NCBI GenBank assembly: GCA_011947345.1
Contig: JAAVTG010000152.1
Span: forward strand, 124,001 to 188,000
Reading direction: 5' to 3'
DNA: 64,000 nt
From: Phytophthora quininea
Lineage: Eukaryota > Oomycota > Peronosporomycetes > Peronosporales > Peronosporaceae
This document shows positions 1 to 10,027 of this stretch, in pieces. Position 1 is the stretch's first letter; every line of letters starts with the position of its first letter. The notes under the pieces were generated by a model, which was not told the DNA's origin, did not search any database, and saw only the letters and a program-made list of their open reading frames with translations. The position numbers and the translations under genes are program-made.

Positions 1-1478
1 ATCTGCCGTACGGCGTCTTCTCCACCAAGACCAACGACAAGCGGCGCGTGGGGGTCGCCATCGGAGACTTTGTGCTGGACCTGTCGGTCGTGGAGATGGA
101 GGGCCACTTCGAGGGCTTCGACGCCGCCTGCTTCCACGACGTACGTGGGCCTCCGTGATCGCTCTGTTCCTAGTGCCGACTAACGAGACTGCTGTCTGTT
201 GTGTAGCCGTCGCTCAACCGGTTCATGGCCCAAGGCCCCAAGGCGTGGGCCACGGCGCGCGCCACTGTCCGACGCCTGCTCTCGGCTGACGAGCCCACGC
301 TACGTGACGACCAGGCCGCGAGACAGCGCGCGCTCATCCCCATGGAGAACGTGCGCATGCATCTGCCGGCCAAGGTGGGCGACTACACAGACTTCTACTC
401 GTCCCGCGAGCACGCCACCAACGTCGGCGTCATGTTCCGCGGCAAGGAGAACGCACTGCAAGCCAATTGGTACGTCGGATACAGCAGAGCTTGGTGTGTG
501 CTTCACGCTAATGTGATTTCTCGGATAGGCTTCACTTGCCGGTCGGCTATCACGGACGCTCGTCGTCTCTCGTGACCTCAGGCACGGACGTTCGTCGTCC
601 GTGTGGTCAATTGCAAGCTGACAAGGCGGATCCGTCAAAAGGATCCATCTACGGCCCATGCCGCGTTCTCGACTTTGAGCTAGAAATGGTAAGGAGTGTG
701 GGGAATTGTTTTCTTCTTTCCTACTGACGAGGCATGTCATCAGGCATTCTTCGTTGGGCCGCCGAATAACCTGGGCGACCCCATTTCCATGAGCAAGGCA
801 GAGGACCACATCTTTGGAGTTGTGCTCATGAACGACTGGAGTGGTAAGCTTTTTCTCCTTCTCTCCAGTAGTTGTTTAGACAGTCTGCTAACTAGCTTGT
901 TGTGTTGCAGCTCGCGATATTCAAAAGTGGGAATACGTTCCGCTGGGTCCTTTTGGCGCCAAGAACTTTGCAACCACTATCTCTCCGTGGGTGGTGCCGC
1001 TGGCAGCCCTCGAGCCGTTCCGCGTCGAGCCAAGTTTTGGCCCCATTCAGAAGGACCCTACGCCGTTGCCGTACATCTCGGACCCCAACTACGCCAAGGG
1101 GACCTACGACATCAAGCTGCAGGTGGCGATCAAGCCAGAGGGTGCCAGCCACGCATACCCGGTGACCAAGAGCAACTTCCGCAACATGTACTGGAACATG
1201 AAGCAGCAGCTTGTGCACCACACCGTGACGGGGTGCAACATGCAGCCTGGTGATCTCTTGGGCAGCGGCACCATCAGTGGGCAGACAGATGATAGCTTGG
1301 GTTCCATGCTGGAGTTGAGTTGGCAAGGATCGCGGGATGTTGCGCTCGGAGACAGCGGAAGCACGCGCAAGTTCCTGCAAGACGGCGATACGGTGGCGAT
1401 CTCCGGGTTCTGCCAGGGCAACGGGTACCGGATAGGCTTTGGTCCGTGCGAGGGAAGATTTTGCCCGCTCACGAGTAA
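1..1478 (+). CDS. FAH: Fumarylacetoacetase, 5'-partial, five visible exons
   Basis: Last enzyme of tyrosine catabolism; it hydrolyses fumarylacetoacetate to fumarate and acetoacetate in the cytosol. The first roughly 20 codons lie before the window. Visible exons are 1-140, 207-469, 529-688, 744-843 and 911 onward; all four introns (141-206, 470-528, 689-743, 844-910) are GT-AG and keep frame. Family hallmarks are present: VGYHGR (catalytic His), FELEM (two metal-binding Glu), MNDWSARDIQ plus the following Lys region (metal Asp, Arg, Lys) and LGSGTISG near the C-terminus. Read literally, the frame runs to 1614 with an unrelated tail after GFGPCEG. One extra base in the GGGAA run at 1453-1457 would give the usual short KILPA-type ending and a stop at 1476-1478. 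I therefore place the end at 1478 and suspect a one-base homopolymer deletion. Identity is certain; the 3' end is inferred. Confidence 0.95.
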
Positions 1479-2105
1479 TGTAGCTTCGGGCCGAGTTAAT
1501 GCATACTTTTGCAGTGAACACCCTCGGCCGATTGAGGACACTTTCTACCCCAACACCTTCACATTCGCAGCTCCTCTTCTTGAGCTTGCATCAAATGTAG
1601 TGTCGTCAAGGTAGTCTTCGCACGACCGCCAGTTGCGCTCTAAGCGGGTACTGCCACTCGTCCAGCACCGTACGTGGGTTGGCCACAGCATTGCCTTCTG
1701 CGTCGTGCCCATAGCTTGTGGGAGTTGCTGCATTCTTCCGAAGTCGACATAGGCTCTGCTGCTGCCAACGCACTCACTACCGCCGTGGGTGGGAGAACCA
1801 CAACATGATGCTGCTTTCTCTTCTCCAGCGACGGCAGCTCGACTGCCTGAACAGTGTCAATTGCACGGTCGTCACTTTGTTGGCAACGTCGGCTAGGAAC
1901 GCCTAGTAGTAGTAGTAGTAGTAGAAGAAGAAGAGCGCTCCGCGAACGAGAGGCGACGAAGATGAAGATGTATCATGCACAATTCAATTTCCGTTTACAC
2001 GCAGCGCGGCAGTTCCAACTCTGGTGCGGCAATGCTGTCTCGTGGGGTGTTGTGTACGTCGCGCTGCTCCGTGGTGCTTCCTGCTCTCAGTCTCCGCCTG
2101 GCTAA
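1479..2105. other. Intergenic segment between FAH and membrane-protein gene
   Basis: No secure gene. A short minus-strand stretch at 1615-1733 has coding-like composition in one frame but no start, splice sites or recognisable domain. A small trinucleotide array, TAG repeats followed by AAG repeats, lies at about 1903-1932. The FAH gene and the gene at 2106-2696 converge here, so this should hold both 3' ends. Confidence 0.5.
1903..1932. repeat. Trinucleotide microsatellite (TAG)n(AAG)n
   Basis: About seven TAG units run directly into AAG units. Simple sequence repeat in a non-coding interval; no function inferred. Confidence 0.85.
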
Positions 2106-2696
2106 CTAGTCCGCCCACGACACGGGCTTCTTGCGCCCCACGTAGGTTCGCCTAGTCGTGCTATTGCGCGTCGGCGTCCCGGGCACGTCCTCCGACACGC
2201 CGGAGCTGCTCAGCAGGTCGCTGGCCGCTGCATCGCTCACTCGCCGCACGGCCTCCTCGGCCGCGGCCTTGCGCCGGCTGTGGAAGAAGCTCCTCTTGCG
2301 GCTGCGCGGCCCACTGGCGTCCGAGCCGCCGCTGCTGGAGCCCGACTCGCTCACGTGGCTCGAGCGCTCCGACACGCCGCTGCGCTCCAGCCGCTCCTGC
2401 ATCTCCTGCTGGCGCCGCGCTACCACCTCGCGCGGCTCAAAGTAGACCAAGTCCGGGTCCTGTGGGCCGTCCTTGTCGATCTTGGGCGCTGTCGACGCGG
2501 CCCGAGGCTTGCTGTGAGGGCTGCTGGCCGAGTTGTCCTTGCTGTACTTCTTGTGCAGCACGCGGAAGTAGTACCAGCCCGTGATGGTCACGTACGTCGT
2601 CCAGATGAAGGCGCTCTTGCGCAGACGCGGGCTCGCGACCAGCGCTACCAGCACCAGCAGCGCCAGCACAAGCGCCCACAGCAGCAGCACCGGCAT
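2106..2696 (-). CDS. Small membrane protein with Ser/Arg-rich tail
   Basis: Uninterrupted 196-codon ORF from ATG (2694-2696) to TAG, high GC. I do not recognise a family. Residues 2-21 form a strongly hydrophobic segment rich in Leu, Val and Ala (signal anchor or first membrane helix). Residues 28-48 are a second aromatic-rich hydrophobic stretch. The remaining 150 residues are polar: a charged segment with EPREVVARRQQ, a Ser/Gly-rich block, a basic RSRKRS/HSRRK patch and a Ser-rich end. This suggests a two-helix membrane protein with a disordered, possibly phosphorylated tail (inference). It diverges from the start-site copy at 2732-2811, so the intervening ~35 bp would act as a shared promoter. 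Confidence 0.7.
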   Translation of the reverse strand: MPVLLLWALVLALLVLVALVASPRLRKSAFIWTTYVTITGWYYFRVLHKKYSKDNSASSPHSKPRAASTAPKIDKDGPQDPDLVYFEPREVVARRQQEMQERLERSGVSERSSHVSESGSSSGGSDASGPRSRKRSFFHSRRKAAAEEAVRRVSDAAASDLLSSSGVSEDVPGTPTRNSTTRRTYVGRKKPVSWAD

Positions 2697-2731
2697 CTCC
2701 CTCCGATGTCGCTCGTCTTCGAAAATGGAGT

Positions 2732-2811
2732 AAACCTCAAAACATACAGTACTTGTTTTAGTACTTTACAAAAAGGATGGCGACGTACAACGATGCCGCC
2801 GACGCCGCCGA
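2732..2811 (+). repeat. Partial duplicate of the TrmH gene promoter and first codons
   Basis: The stretch around AAAACATACAGTA, then TTTTAGTACTTTACAAAA, an ATG (2777) and the GC-rich codons after it closely match 30270-30345, where the same sequence drives the TrmH-like gene. After about 13 codons the two copies diverge and this copy meets a TAG. The upstream words CGAAAATGGAGTAAACC at 2720 also recur near 29519. I read this as a duplicated or broken promoter-5' end, not an active gene. Confidence 0.65.
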
Positions 2812-3258
2812 CGAGCTGTAGCAGCACAGCAGCAGCGACGGACAGAAGGGCGTCTGTCTGTCGACGGCCTGGCGACGCTGCGCGACCGCTCTGGCAGTCG
2901 GTACGGGCCTCTGGGTCCACTCGGGGCTGCGGAACCACGGGAGCGGGTGGACCTCCTCCCACGGATGTGAGAGCAGCGGCCGGCGCTCTGTCCTGGTCGT
3001 CACCACCTTGAAGCTGCTCACGCCCATCACCTCCAGGCCGTGTCTGCTGCCCTCTCGAGCCTGGGGTGCGCGCCAGCGGCCACGATTGAGTGGTGCTCCA
3101 GTGGCTCGAACTTTGAGTTCTTGGTCGTGTGATATTTGTTGATAACTCCTGCAGCAACCACTCGCCGACCGACTCGAGCACCTGCGAGGAGAAGGGTCAC
3201 CGGCCAGCGTCTTGGACGAAGCAGTGCGGTTGAAGAAGTACCTCCTCCGCTCAATCAC
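2758..3258 (-). CDS. Hypothetical ORF, doubtful
   Basis: 166 codons open on the minus strand. The middle third (around SHPWEEVHPLPWFRSPEW) has protein-like composition; the C-terminal part is Ala/Ser/hydrophobic. The ends are unconvincing: the C-terminus overlaps the duplicated promoter at 2732-2811, and the N-terminus overlaps other equally long frames. It could be the last exon of a decayed gene or a chance ORF in GC-rich DNA. No domain recognised. Confidence 0.25.
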   Translation of the reverse strand: MIERRRYFFNRTASSKTLAGDPSPRRCSSRSASGCCRSYQQISHDQELKVRATGAPLNRGRWRAPQAREGSRHGLEVMGVSSFKVVTTRTERRPLLSHPWEEVHPLPWFRSPEWTQRPVPTARAVAQRRQAVDRQTPFCPSLLLCCYSSSAASAASLYVAILFVKY

Positions 3259-3340
3259 ACGACCAGCTCGTCGAGTTCGTCGTCAGAATACCGCCCTTGG
3301 CCTCCTTGCGCATCAGGATGCTCTCCAGGAGTTGCTGCTT

Positions 3341-4167
3341 TCACTGCTCCACCTCCTCGACCGTCGCTAGGTACGACCCGGTCGTTGTCTCTCTGGCTTC
3401 TTGACTGCCAGCGTTTCGTATACCTTGTCGAAAACTGGGGATCTTGTCGAGCTCGCCCGGGCCGTTGATCTGTGCCATCTTCTCCAAACTGCTTTTGCTG
3501 TACGCCTTCTTCCCCGCGTTCGCGCTCTCGATGCTGTAGAACAAGCGGTTCACCTTGATGTATTTGTGGTGACATTGAATCCACGCCAAATACCGAGCGT
3601 CGATGCCTGCAGCAAGCATCCTCGACCAGATCTCCAAGGCGTCGATGTGGGATTTCGCCTCGTCCAGTCGCGATCCACGAGGACGCGGATCAGCACCTTG
3701 TCTTCGTCGTTGGCGTGAGGCTCCAGGTGCCTCTCGACGAGCGCATAGTACGCAACGTTCATGAAGCCCTTGGCCCCCTGGATCCGCTTGATCATCTCCG
3801 CGAGTGAAACGTCAGTTGCGCCCGTAACTCGCACTCTTGGATTGCTCACGATGAACTTCTTCACTTCGTCGTGCTTCCTACTGTATACAGTTCTGCTCAT
3901 ACCGATGGCCTTGGTGGTGGCGCCGATCTTGCACCGCTCCTTGTATGGCATCTTGAACACCTTGTACGCGATCGCGGGGACCGAGTTCTTGAAGTGCGTC
4001 ATGGTGCCCATCTTGGGCAGCGCGATGCCCTTGAGGTGGCGATCGAAGTGCTTCAGAAGATACGTCTTTCCGGTCTTGATGCCGCGTGTTGCCACGATGT
4101 GGGCGATGACTCGGGAGTAGTCGCAAGCTCCCTTGCGTGTTTTTACTTCTCGATCTTCGCGCAGCAC
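3341..4167 (-). pseudogene. Unrecognised degenerate gene A
   Basis: Two overlapping minus-strand frames (about 4167-3655 and 3675-3341) read as one protein if a single frameshift near 3670 is allowed, after VLVDRD and into LDEAKSHIDALEIW. An in-frame TGA at about 3341 is followed by more plausible codons (QQLLESILMRKEAK). The protein is basic (KTGKTYLLKHF, KERCKIG, SRKHDEVKKF) and predicted soluble and helical. There is no convincing ATG at the 5' end. I do not recognise the family; a secreted effector is not supported because no signal peptide is visible. With the ORF at 4388-4831 it may be a decayed multi-ORF element. Confidence 0.4.
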
Positions 4168-4387
4168 TCGGCGATGATCATCGACGGGGGGAGGGGTACG
4201 CCTTCCTTGACCCGCTCACGGAGACCGTGATCAAAAGGATCGCGATCTTCAACAGGCGTGATCTCGCGATAGTGAGTCGCACCGTGTGTAGGCAACCAGA
4301 TAGTGTTGCTACAATAAGGAGAACGATCGTAATTAGCAAAGTTGCAATAATAGATTAGTCTGCGAAAACACCTCGACTAACAAGTGC

Positions 4388-4831
4388 TCACTTTCTCGCC
4401 TCTGTCGAACGCAGCGGCACCTTCCAATCGACATTGATCTTCTTGACGAGTTTCTTCTTATTGGACCCGGGAGTCGACTTGTGCGCGGGTGTCGCCGCCG
4501 GCGCAACCGACAGCGGGCGCTATCGCGACGTAGACGGAGGGAGCTTTTCCAGCTGCTCGTCCTCGGGCGGCTCAAACTCGACCACGAGCCCCGCCACGAA
4601 CCGCTCCGACTGCTCCGCTATGATCTCCTGCACCTCCATCTCGAACTCGACCGTCGTTTGGCTGACGAACCGCCGAACCCTGAACGAGCGTCCGTCTTCC
4701 GCGTCGCCGTCAACTTGAACACCGTCATCGACCACAATCACGACGTCCTTGACCGACAGAAACAGCTCGGTCGGCGCGCGCTCAGGTTGTTTCTCCTCCA
4801 GCAAGAGCTCGTCGTCTTGATTGTTCTCCAT
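4388..4831 (-). pseudogene. Unrecognised degenerate gene B with internal TAG
   Basis: ATG at 4829-4831 opens an acidic protein (MENNQDDELLLEEKQPE) with a beta-rich middle (SVKDVVIVVDDGVQVD, VRRFVSQTTVEFEMEVQE). It is interrupted by TAG at 4520-4522, after which the same frame continues with a Pro/Ala/Lys-rich tail (GSNKKKLVKKINVDW) to TGA at 4388-4390. Continuity across the stop suggests a real protein of about 147 residues that acquired a nonsense mutation. Family unknown. It lies upstream of and on the same strand as gene A. Confidence 0.4.
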
Positions 4832-5626
4832 CGGCGCCAAGAGGGGTACAAGTAATGCATGCCGTCGCCGCCATCGCCAACGCAAAACACGCGTCATTAC
4901 CAGCAGCGACCGGTCAGCTATGGTCACTACATTTTTGGCCCTTGACCGTGAGCCAAGCGCGGGAGACTACCAGCTCATCTCTCAGATAGGCCACTGCGTA
5001 GATCCCTGCTCCACGGAGCGGGTCTAGGTCGCGCCGACGGCAGGCGAAGGTCGGCGCCGGCGTGGGCGCCCCAGGGTCCTCCCCGCGCTGGAGGTCGAGA
5101 TGACCATCCGCACAGGGGCAACCATCTCCGAAATGGTTAGGTTTTTAAATGCAACACTCGCACCGTTAATAGATACCGGTGGGAGTTCTACCACAGGCGC
5201 TAGTGGCATGTTGGACCAGAATTTCAACCCTGGACAGAATTGGACGGCGGCTTCCTTCTAACCTCCATTCGTCGAGCACAGGAGACTATCATGTGCCGTG
5301 ACTACCAATTTGAGTCATGGCGGCAATTGTTTTTGGTAGTGCATATCAGTAACGTAGCTCTAGAGGCCAACGTGAATAAGTCTCGTCGCCATCACAATCC
5401 GTGAAGGAACTGCTGATTAAGAAAGCAACTATTTTGCAGACTGGCAACATGAAAATTTCATGCACTCTCTCCGCCTCGACGAGTGTAATACAGAGAGTAT
5501 CATGGGGTTTTCAATGGAAGAGTATGAACTGCTGCGCCAAGTTTTAAGGAACAGAAGAGCTGTGGTCGTGAGTGGACTGACTGCTGCCTCACTACTACCA
5601 TCATGTACAACCTAGTCGTGTCTTCC
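4832..5626. other. Non-coding or decayed interval
   Basis: A 67-codon minus ORF at 5024-5227 and a ~37-codon plus ORF near 5500-5616 are visible, but neither has a recognisable domain or convincing start context. Likely old TE debris flanking the LTR that begins at 5627. Confidence 0.35.
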
Positions 5627-7315
5627 TGAGACGAGTTCGGTGTTCCTTGATCGCCCAAAACGTATAGTGGCCCAGATAAATTAATATATGTACCTTGAAA
5701 TCGAAGATACCCCGAACGCTGACGCCCTGATCTCGAAGATCTGAGATCCAGGAACGTGTTCGGGCGGCGTGTACCTAGTGCAATCCCTGTGGGTCCGATT
5801 AACCCCGAGACACCGTCCACCGCCGTTGGATCTTGGAGAAGTTTGATGTGTTGAGGCTGGTCTCGAGCGGTACGACTCCAAACTCCACGAAAGCAGCCAG
5901 ATATTCAGAATCTCCACTTGAAATCCAGCAATCCAGGCGTGAAATCGAGGAGTCCAAGGTCGTTATCCAGGAATCCAGACTTCTAGACACAATGCACTCC
6001 AAACAATAGCAGAAATAACCAAATACAGAGTTCCTAGATATTTAGGTTGTTCTTGAGCCGAGGACTTGGGCTGGTCTCAGTTAGGCTTCACGCCCGGGGC
6101 AACCAGCAAAGTCCCAGGCACCTGTCGTTACGCGCCCCCCGCACCCCCGAAGTGGGAAATTCACTTGTCGGTTCACGCCCTTGGTCGTCGATCCACACTG
6201 CAATCTCCACTCACGAATCCAGACTCCGACTGCACGTCCAGGAGTTCAGGATCTCTGAATGTGAAATGGACAAGCCTTCACCCGCCCAACTAATATATGA
6301 AATGGGCGGGGGCTTGTCCCTGGCTCGCGGCGCGCGTCCAGGACCTCCAACCCAACTCGACTTGACTACGGTTGGAGTCCCGCGACGCTCTTGCAGACGC
6401 GGTCCGTGGCGCACGACTGTAGGGCCTGCTCGCACTCCTTTGCTGGGCGAGCTAACGTGGGCCTTGCGCGCGCAGAAGGACAGGAAGGCGCGCCACCAAC
6501 ACCGGCGGCAGCGACGACTTGCACTTGACACAGACAAATGAACTCTGTTATAGTTAACCGCTATCATCTTTTCTATGCTATGTGGTCCACACAACTTTTT
6601 GACTTGGTTTCAGTATGGTACTCAGCGGGCTGGCGCGAACAGTCGCCCCCCATTTAGCAACACGTCCCTTCGCGCAAAGATCGCACCCTTTCGCACACAA
6701 GGGGGCACCATGGGGTACAAAAGTCAATCCGGGGACCACGGTACTGCCAATCGACTACAAATCGTAATAAATTGCGGCAATATCCAAGGCCCCACCTGAG
6801 ACCCGAAGTTCTGGGTCTCAGAATCTCAGGATATCACGATCTGGCGACTTCAGGAGTAGATATCTTGTGATCCAGGATATGTGACCTGGACCTGGGAGTT
6901 CTTCATAGAACTTGCTAATGTCTGGGTCTACATCCATCACAGTCACACGCTGGCACTTGTAATTTGATTCTTGGTGGGGTCCCGTATAATTTTCAGACGG
7001 CCAAGCGAGATCTCTCTGCTGGATACATTCCACAGCAGGAGTTTGATCGCTAACTTAATAGCAACTCGCACGCTCAGCAACGATGACCGGGACCCAGTCC
7101 TCATGGATTCCTGGGGAAGCACATTCAGGAGTCACCACTTCCGGGCCAAGACCACGGCCGTCACCGGAACACCCACTTCAGACATCCAGCTACGCCAACC
7201 CTTCTCCACAAAATTCCACACCCTGTCGCGTTGGCTTCCAGCCAATCACCCACTCGCACTCCACCTAAACCAATCAGCAGTCGTGATCGCTGAAAGTAAA
7301 GAGCACATCGTATCA
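5627..7315 (-). mobile_element. Solo-type LTR, minus orientation, copy of the 42213-43953 LTR
   Basis: About 1689 bp. In reverse complement it begins TGATACGATGTGCTC and ends CCGAACTCGTCTCA, the same termini as the LTR at 42213-43953, and the copies match along their length (shared small ORFs, AT-rich stretches and a GC-rich 6.3-6.5 kb block). No PBS follows the inner side and no polypurine tract precedes it, so no internal region is attached. Four-base flanks differ (TTCC at 5623-5626, CGAG at 7316-7319), so no TSD is left. This points to inter-element recombination or later rearrangement. Confidence 0.8.
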
Positions 7316-9130
7316 CGAGCGTAAGCAAAATTAACTTCATCGACTTATTGGGTCTCGAGCCTGGGTATGAGAGTTTTCGACACACGAGTTCGCGTTGTTA
7401 AGAGAGCTTCTGCGAGAACAGCTCGGTAAAAATGCCGTGGGAAAAGAGCGAGATCGCGGCAACCATACTGTTTAACAGTGCAGTACAGCGTCTCGATAAC
7501 CCATCTCTCAAAATCAAGAAGCGCAGCTTTTGCGCTATTTCACGACGTTTGCCAGGAATTGATGCACAGCTCGAGAAAATGACAATGACTCGCAGCAGCG
7601 CTTGAATCATTGTGGTTGAGAGGAAAGAGCCCAATGACAAGCTATCTATCGACGACGACAAGCTGTCGAAGGAGCGAGCAGTGTCCTATCAACCGACGAA
7701 ATATGCCTGGAGATAGGTCACCGCTCGCAGTTTAAAGGACCGTCCATCAAGCTGTTCGCAATGGTGAGCACATCGTTGTTGAAGTGCAAGAAAAAGTGTA
7801 CGGGATCGTGTTCAATTTCGCTACTTCTGTTTGTAGCGGGATCACACCAAAGCGCGGCAAGTTTTGCAGGACACGTGGGATCGCCCTAAACGTATCCAGA
7901 ACCGAGACAACAAAAACAACAGCAGCGATGCTGCTGCCATGAAAATCTCGAAAACACCGAATATTGAACGGCCCCGGAGAAGAACGTCAGCAACTTGTCG
8001 TCGGAGCAGAAGTGGGGTCCCAAAGACTGCCCCTACACAATTTTTCACGGCATCACCAGCTGAGTGGTTAGGTATTTATACAGAGCCCGTAGCCTCAGCC
8101 TCAGCGACTGCAACTTTTTCTGCGTCACCAGCAATCCGCGCAGAATCGACAGCTACAGCAACTGTGGTTTTGCTTTGGTGCCCATACTGAAACTAAGTCA
8201 AGCCAGCGCTGAGTCTAAGGCTATGCGATGACTGGATGGCCTACCCTAGCAAACACCTAGACTAGTCTGAAACCAGGATATACTAGGCTAGGCGGACCTA
8301 CTATAGGCTCTCGCGAGGTTGCGCAACTCCGTGGACGGCGACCGCTCGAGTCTTCGCAGAGGGTCGCCGAGATCCGAAACGAACCTTCGTTCACTGTATA
8401 TTTGCATAGGGCATACTGAAAGACATAGGAAACGATAAGGCCGAAGGGCCACACTAAACAGAACAGTATTTTCCACCGACTACTCAAGCCGCACAAGTTC
8501 CTGGACTTCCAGAGTTAAGACTTGTGTGTGTGTGTGATTTGTATTATGCCAGTTCGACGAACCCGGTGAGCAGTGTGTGCGAGCGTTCGTTGACAAGGGC
8601 AAGAAGTGTGTGTTTTCCGAAAGGGATTGATTCGCGGCGCGTGCTAAGCCGCTATATTGCCAAGGATGGCCTATTCGCCTCCGCCTAACCCCTATTAGTC
8701 GTGGCTCTGCTGCGGCGGCCCCGGAAGCGCTTTCCCCAGGCGTGGGTTCCTCTCTTTAGAGGAACCCCAGAGTTCGAGTGAGTGTATTGTGTGTTAAGCG
8801 TCCTAGCCAAAGATCGGGGTTAGTGGCGCTGTTTGGTTAGTCGAAACATCGCAAAGAGTGCGTTTGACTGGCTCTGGGTGAGTTGAGTTGGACATCCTTC
8901 AGGCGAAGCCTCAGCTCTCGTCGAACCTTCGCAAGAGGGCGAGACTGGCTGCTGTGGGCAGGGACTACTATATTAAGGCTACGTTCCCAAGTGGAGTAAT
9001 TCCTACACCACAACTCGGTCGGATCAAACATCAGATTCTGCACCCACTCAAGCAGTACAGTCAGCACACGAACATTCAATATTCTCTGCAGAGTTTCGGA
9101 AGCTGGCAACCCCAGACGCAGACACCATTG
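7316..9130 (+). other. Degenerate repeat DNA, probable LTR-element leader
   Basis: One plus frame around 7432-7710 reads about 80 codons of plausible protein with one TGA, unrecognised. A short alternating GT tract lies at 8522-8535. The stretch 8520-8870 resembles an LTR/leader in composition, but I could not fix TG...CA ends or a PBS. No gene can be called. Confidence 0.3.
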
Positions 9131-9650
9131 CTTACCTAAGGACATTGTCAGTAAAACGCCAAATACACTCGAAAGAAATGGTCGGCTCTCCGTGCAGAAT
9201 ACTTGCAACGCCACCCAGGAGCGACGCTCACAGAAAATGCGCTCAGGTGCAAGCTTATGCCCACATAGCCCGTCGTCGCAACATCCGTAGTAGCGCTTGG
9301 TGATGGTGCGCAAGGTGCCTTGCTAGTAACTACAAGCACTGCACAACCAGCGACGCAGCCCGTCAAAAAGCTGCGCGAGCTGCTAAACTCACAAACGGGG
9401 ATGTGGCCCGAACAGCAAAGGTTCCCACTGTATCTACAGACAGCAACAACAGCAGTCCGTTGCACAGCAACAAGCAGCGATCACATCGTGCACCTCACTC
9501 ATGCAAAAACTCCAGCAGGACACACCGGTTTCAACAGCAGAGGTGCTCATCTCGATCAGCTACGTGTAGGAGGCAGGAGCTCGCAGCGCCAGCTTCTCCT
9601 GACGATGGCCGCCTTGTTTAGATTTTGATCTCCGACTATGCAAGATATCT
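9130..9650 (+). pseudogene. Decayed ORF with SANT-like helix
   Basis: A plus frame near 9164-9258 encodes KKWSALRAEYLQRHP followed by TENALRCKLM. The Trp and helix pattern resembles a Myb/SANT-type DNA-binding helix of TE-associated proteins. It ends at a TAG; the next frame (9320-9628) is Gln/Thr-rich. Fragmentary; assignment is a guess from pattern. Confidence 0.25.
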
Positions 9651-9700
9651 CGTCAGTTGTCGGCGTGGTTCGGCTGTTCGTACTTTCCTATAGAACACGG

Positions 9701-9904
9701 TCAAGCCCCCCTTCGCTCCACCTTCCAGTCCTTGAATGGCTCGCCCGAGTCCTTCCACGTCTTCCATCGGTAGTGGTGTGGACCCGGAGGTTTGAACATG
9801 GGAAGTTCGGCGTCTTCAAACTCAACGACCCCTTCAAACTCAACGACGCCAAGAAGGTGACGGCGGGATGGATCGACCAGCATTACCTGCTGCCGTCCAG
9901 ACAA
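9701..9904 (-). CDS. 67-codon ORF with short internal duplication
   Basis: Minus-strand ORF with a tandem duplication of six residues (GVVEFE twice, DNA unit TTCAAACTCAACGAC near 9815-9850), then a Pro/aromatic-rich end (MFKPPGPHHYRWKTWKD). Unrecognised. It may be the last exon of a decayed gene. Confidence 0.25.
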   Translation of the reverse strand: MSGRQQVMLVDPSRRHLLGVVEFEGVVEFEDAELPMFKPPGPHHYRWKTWKDSGEPFKDWKVERRGA

Positions 9905-10027
9905 GGTCTTCGATAAACGACCTTGTTCGCAGCTCTAGGTTTTGTCAAGTACGTAAGTGTCCAATGTTCATACAGTGCCTATTGACAATCAGTTGTGGAA
10001 GAAGCTTCGGAGGTCGTCGAGGTTGAG

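Noticed and set aside
1479..1614. 45-residue C-terminal extension of FAH
   Set aside because: Unlike any FAH tail; the adjacent frame gives the usual KILPA ending, so a one-base deletion explains it better.
3341..4167. RXLR or Crinkler effector
   Set aside because: No signal peptide, RXLR-dEER or LFLAK motif can be seen; basic composition alone is not evidence.
5627..7315. Small ORFs shared with 43.2-43.9 kb as genes
   Set aside because: They lie within LTRs, lack domains and simply repeat because the LTR is repeated.
8522..8870. Complete LTR
   Set aside because: Composition is suggestive but no paired copy, PBS or TSD could be found, so boundaries cannot be supported.
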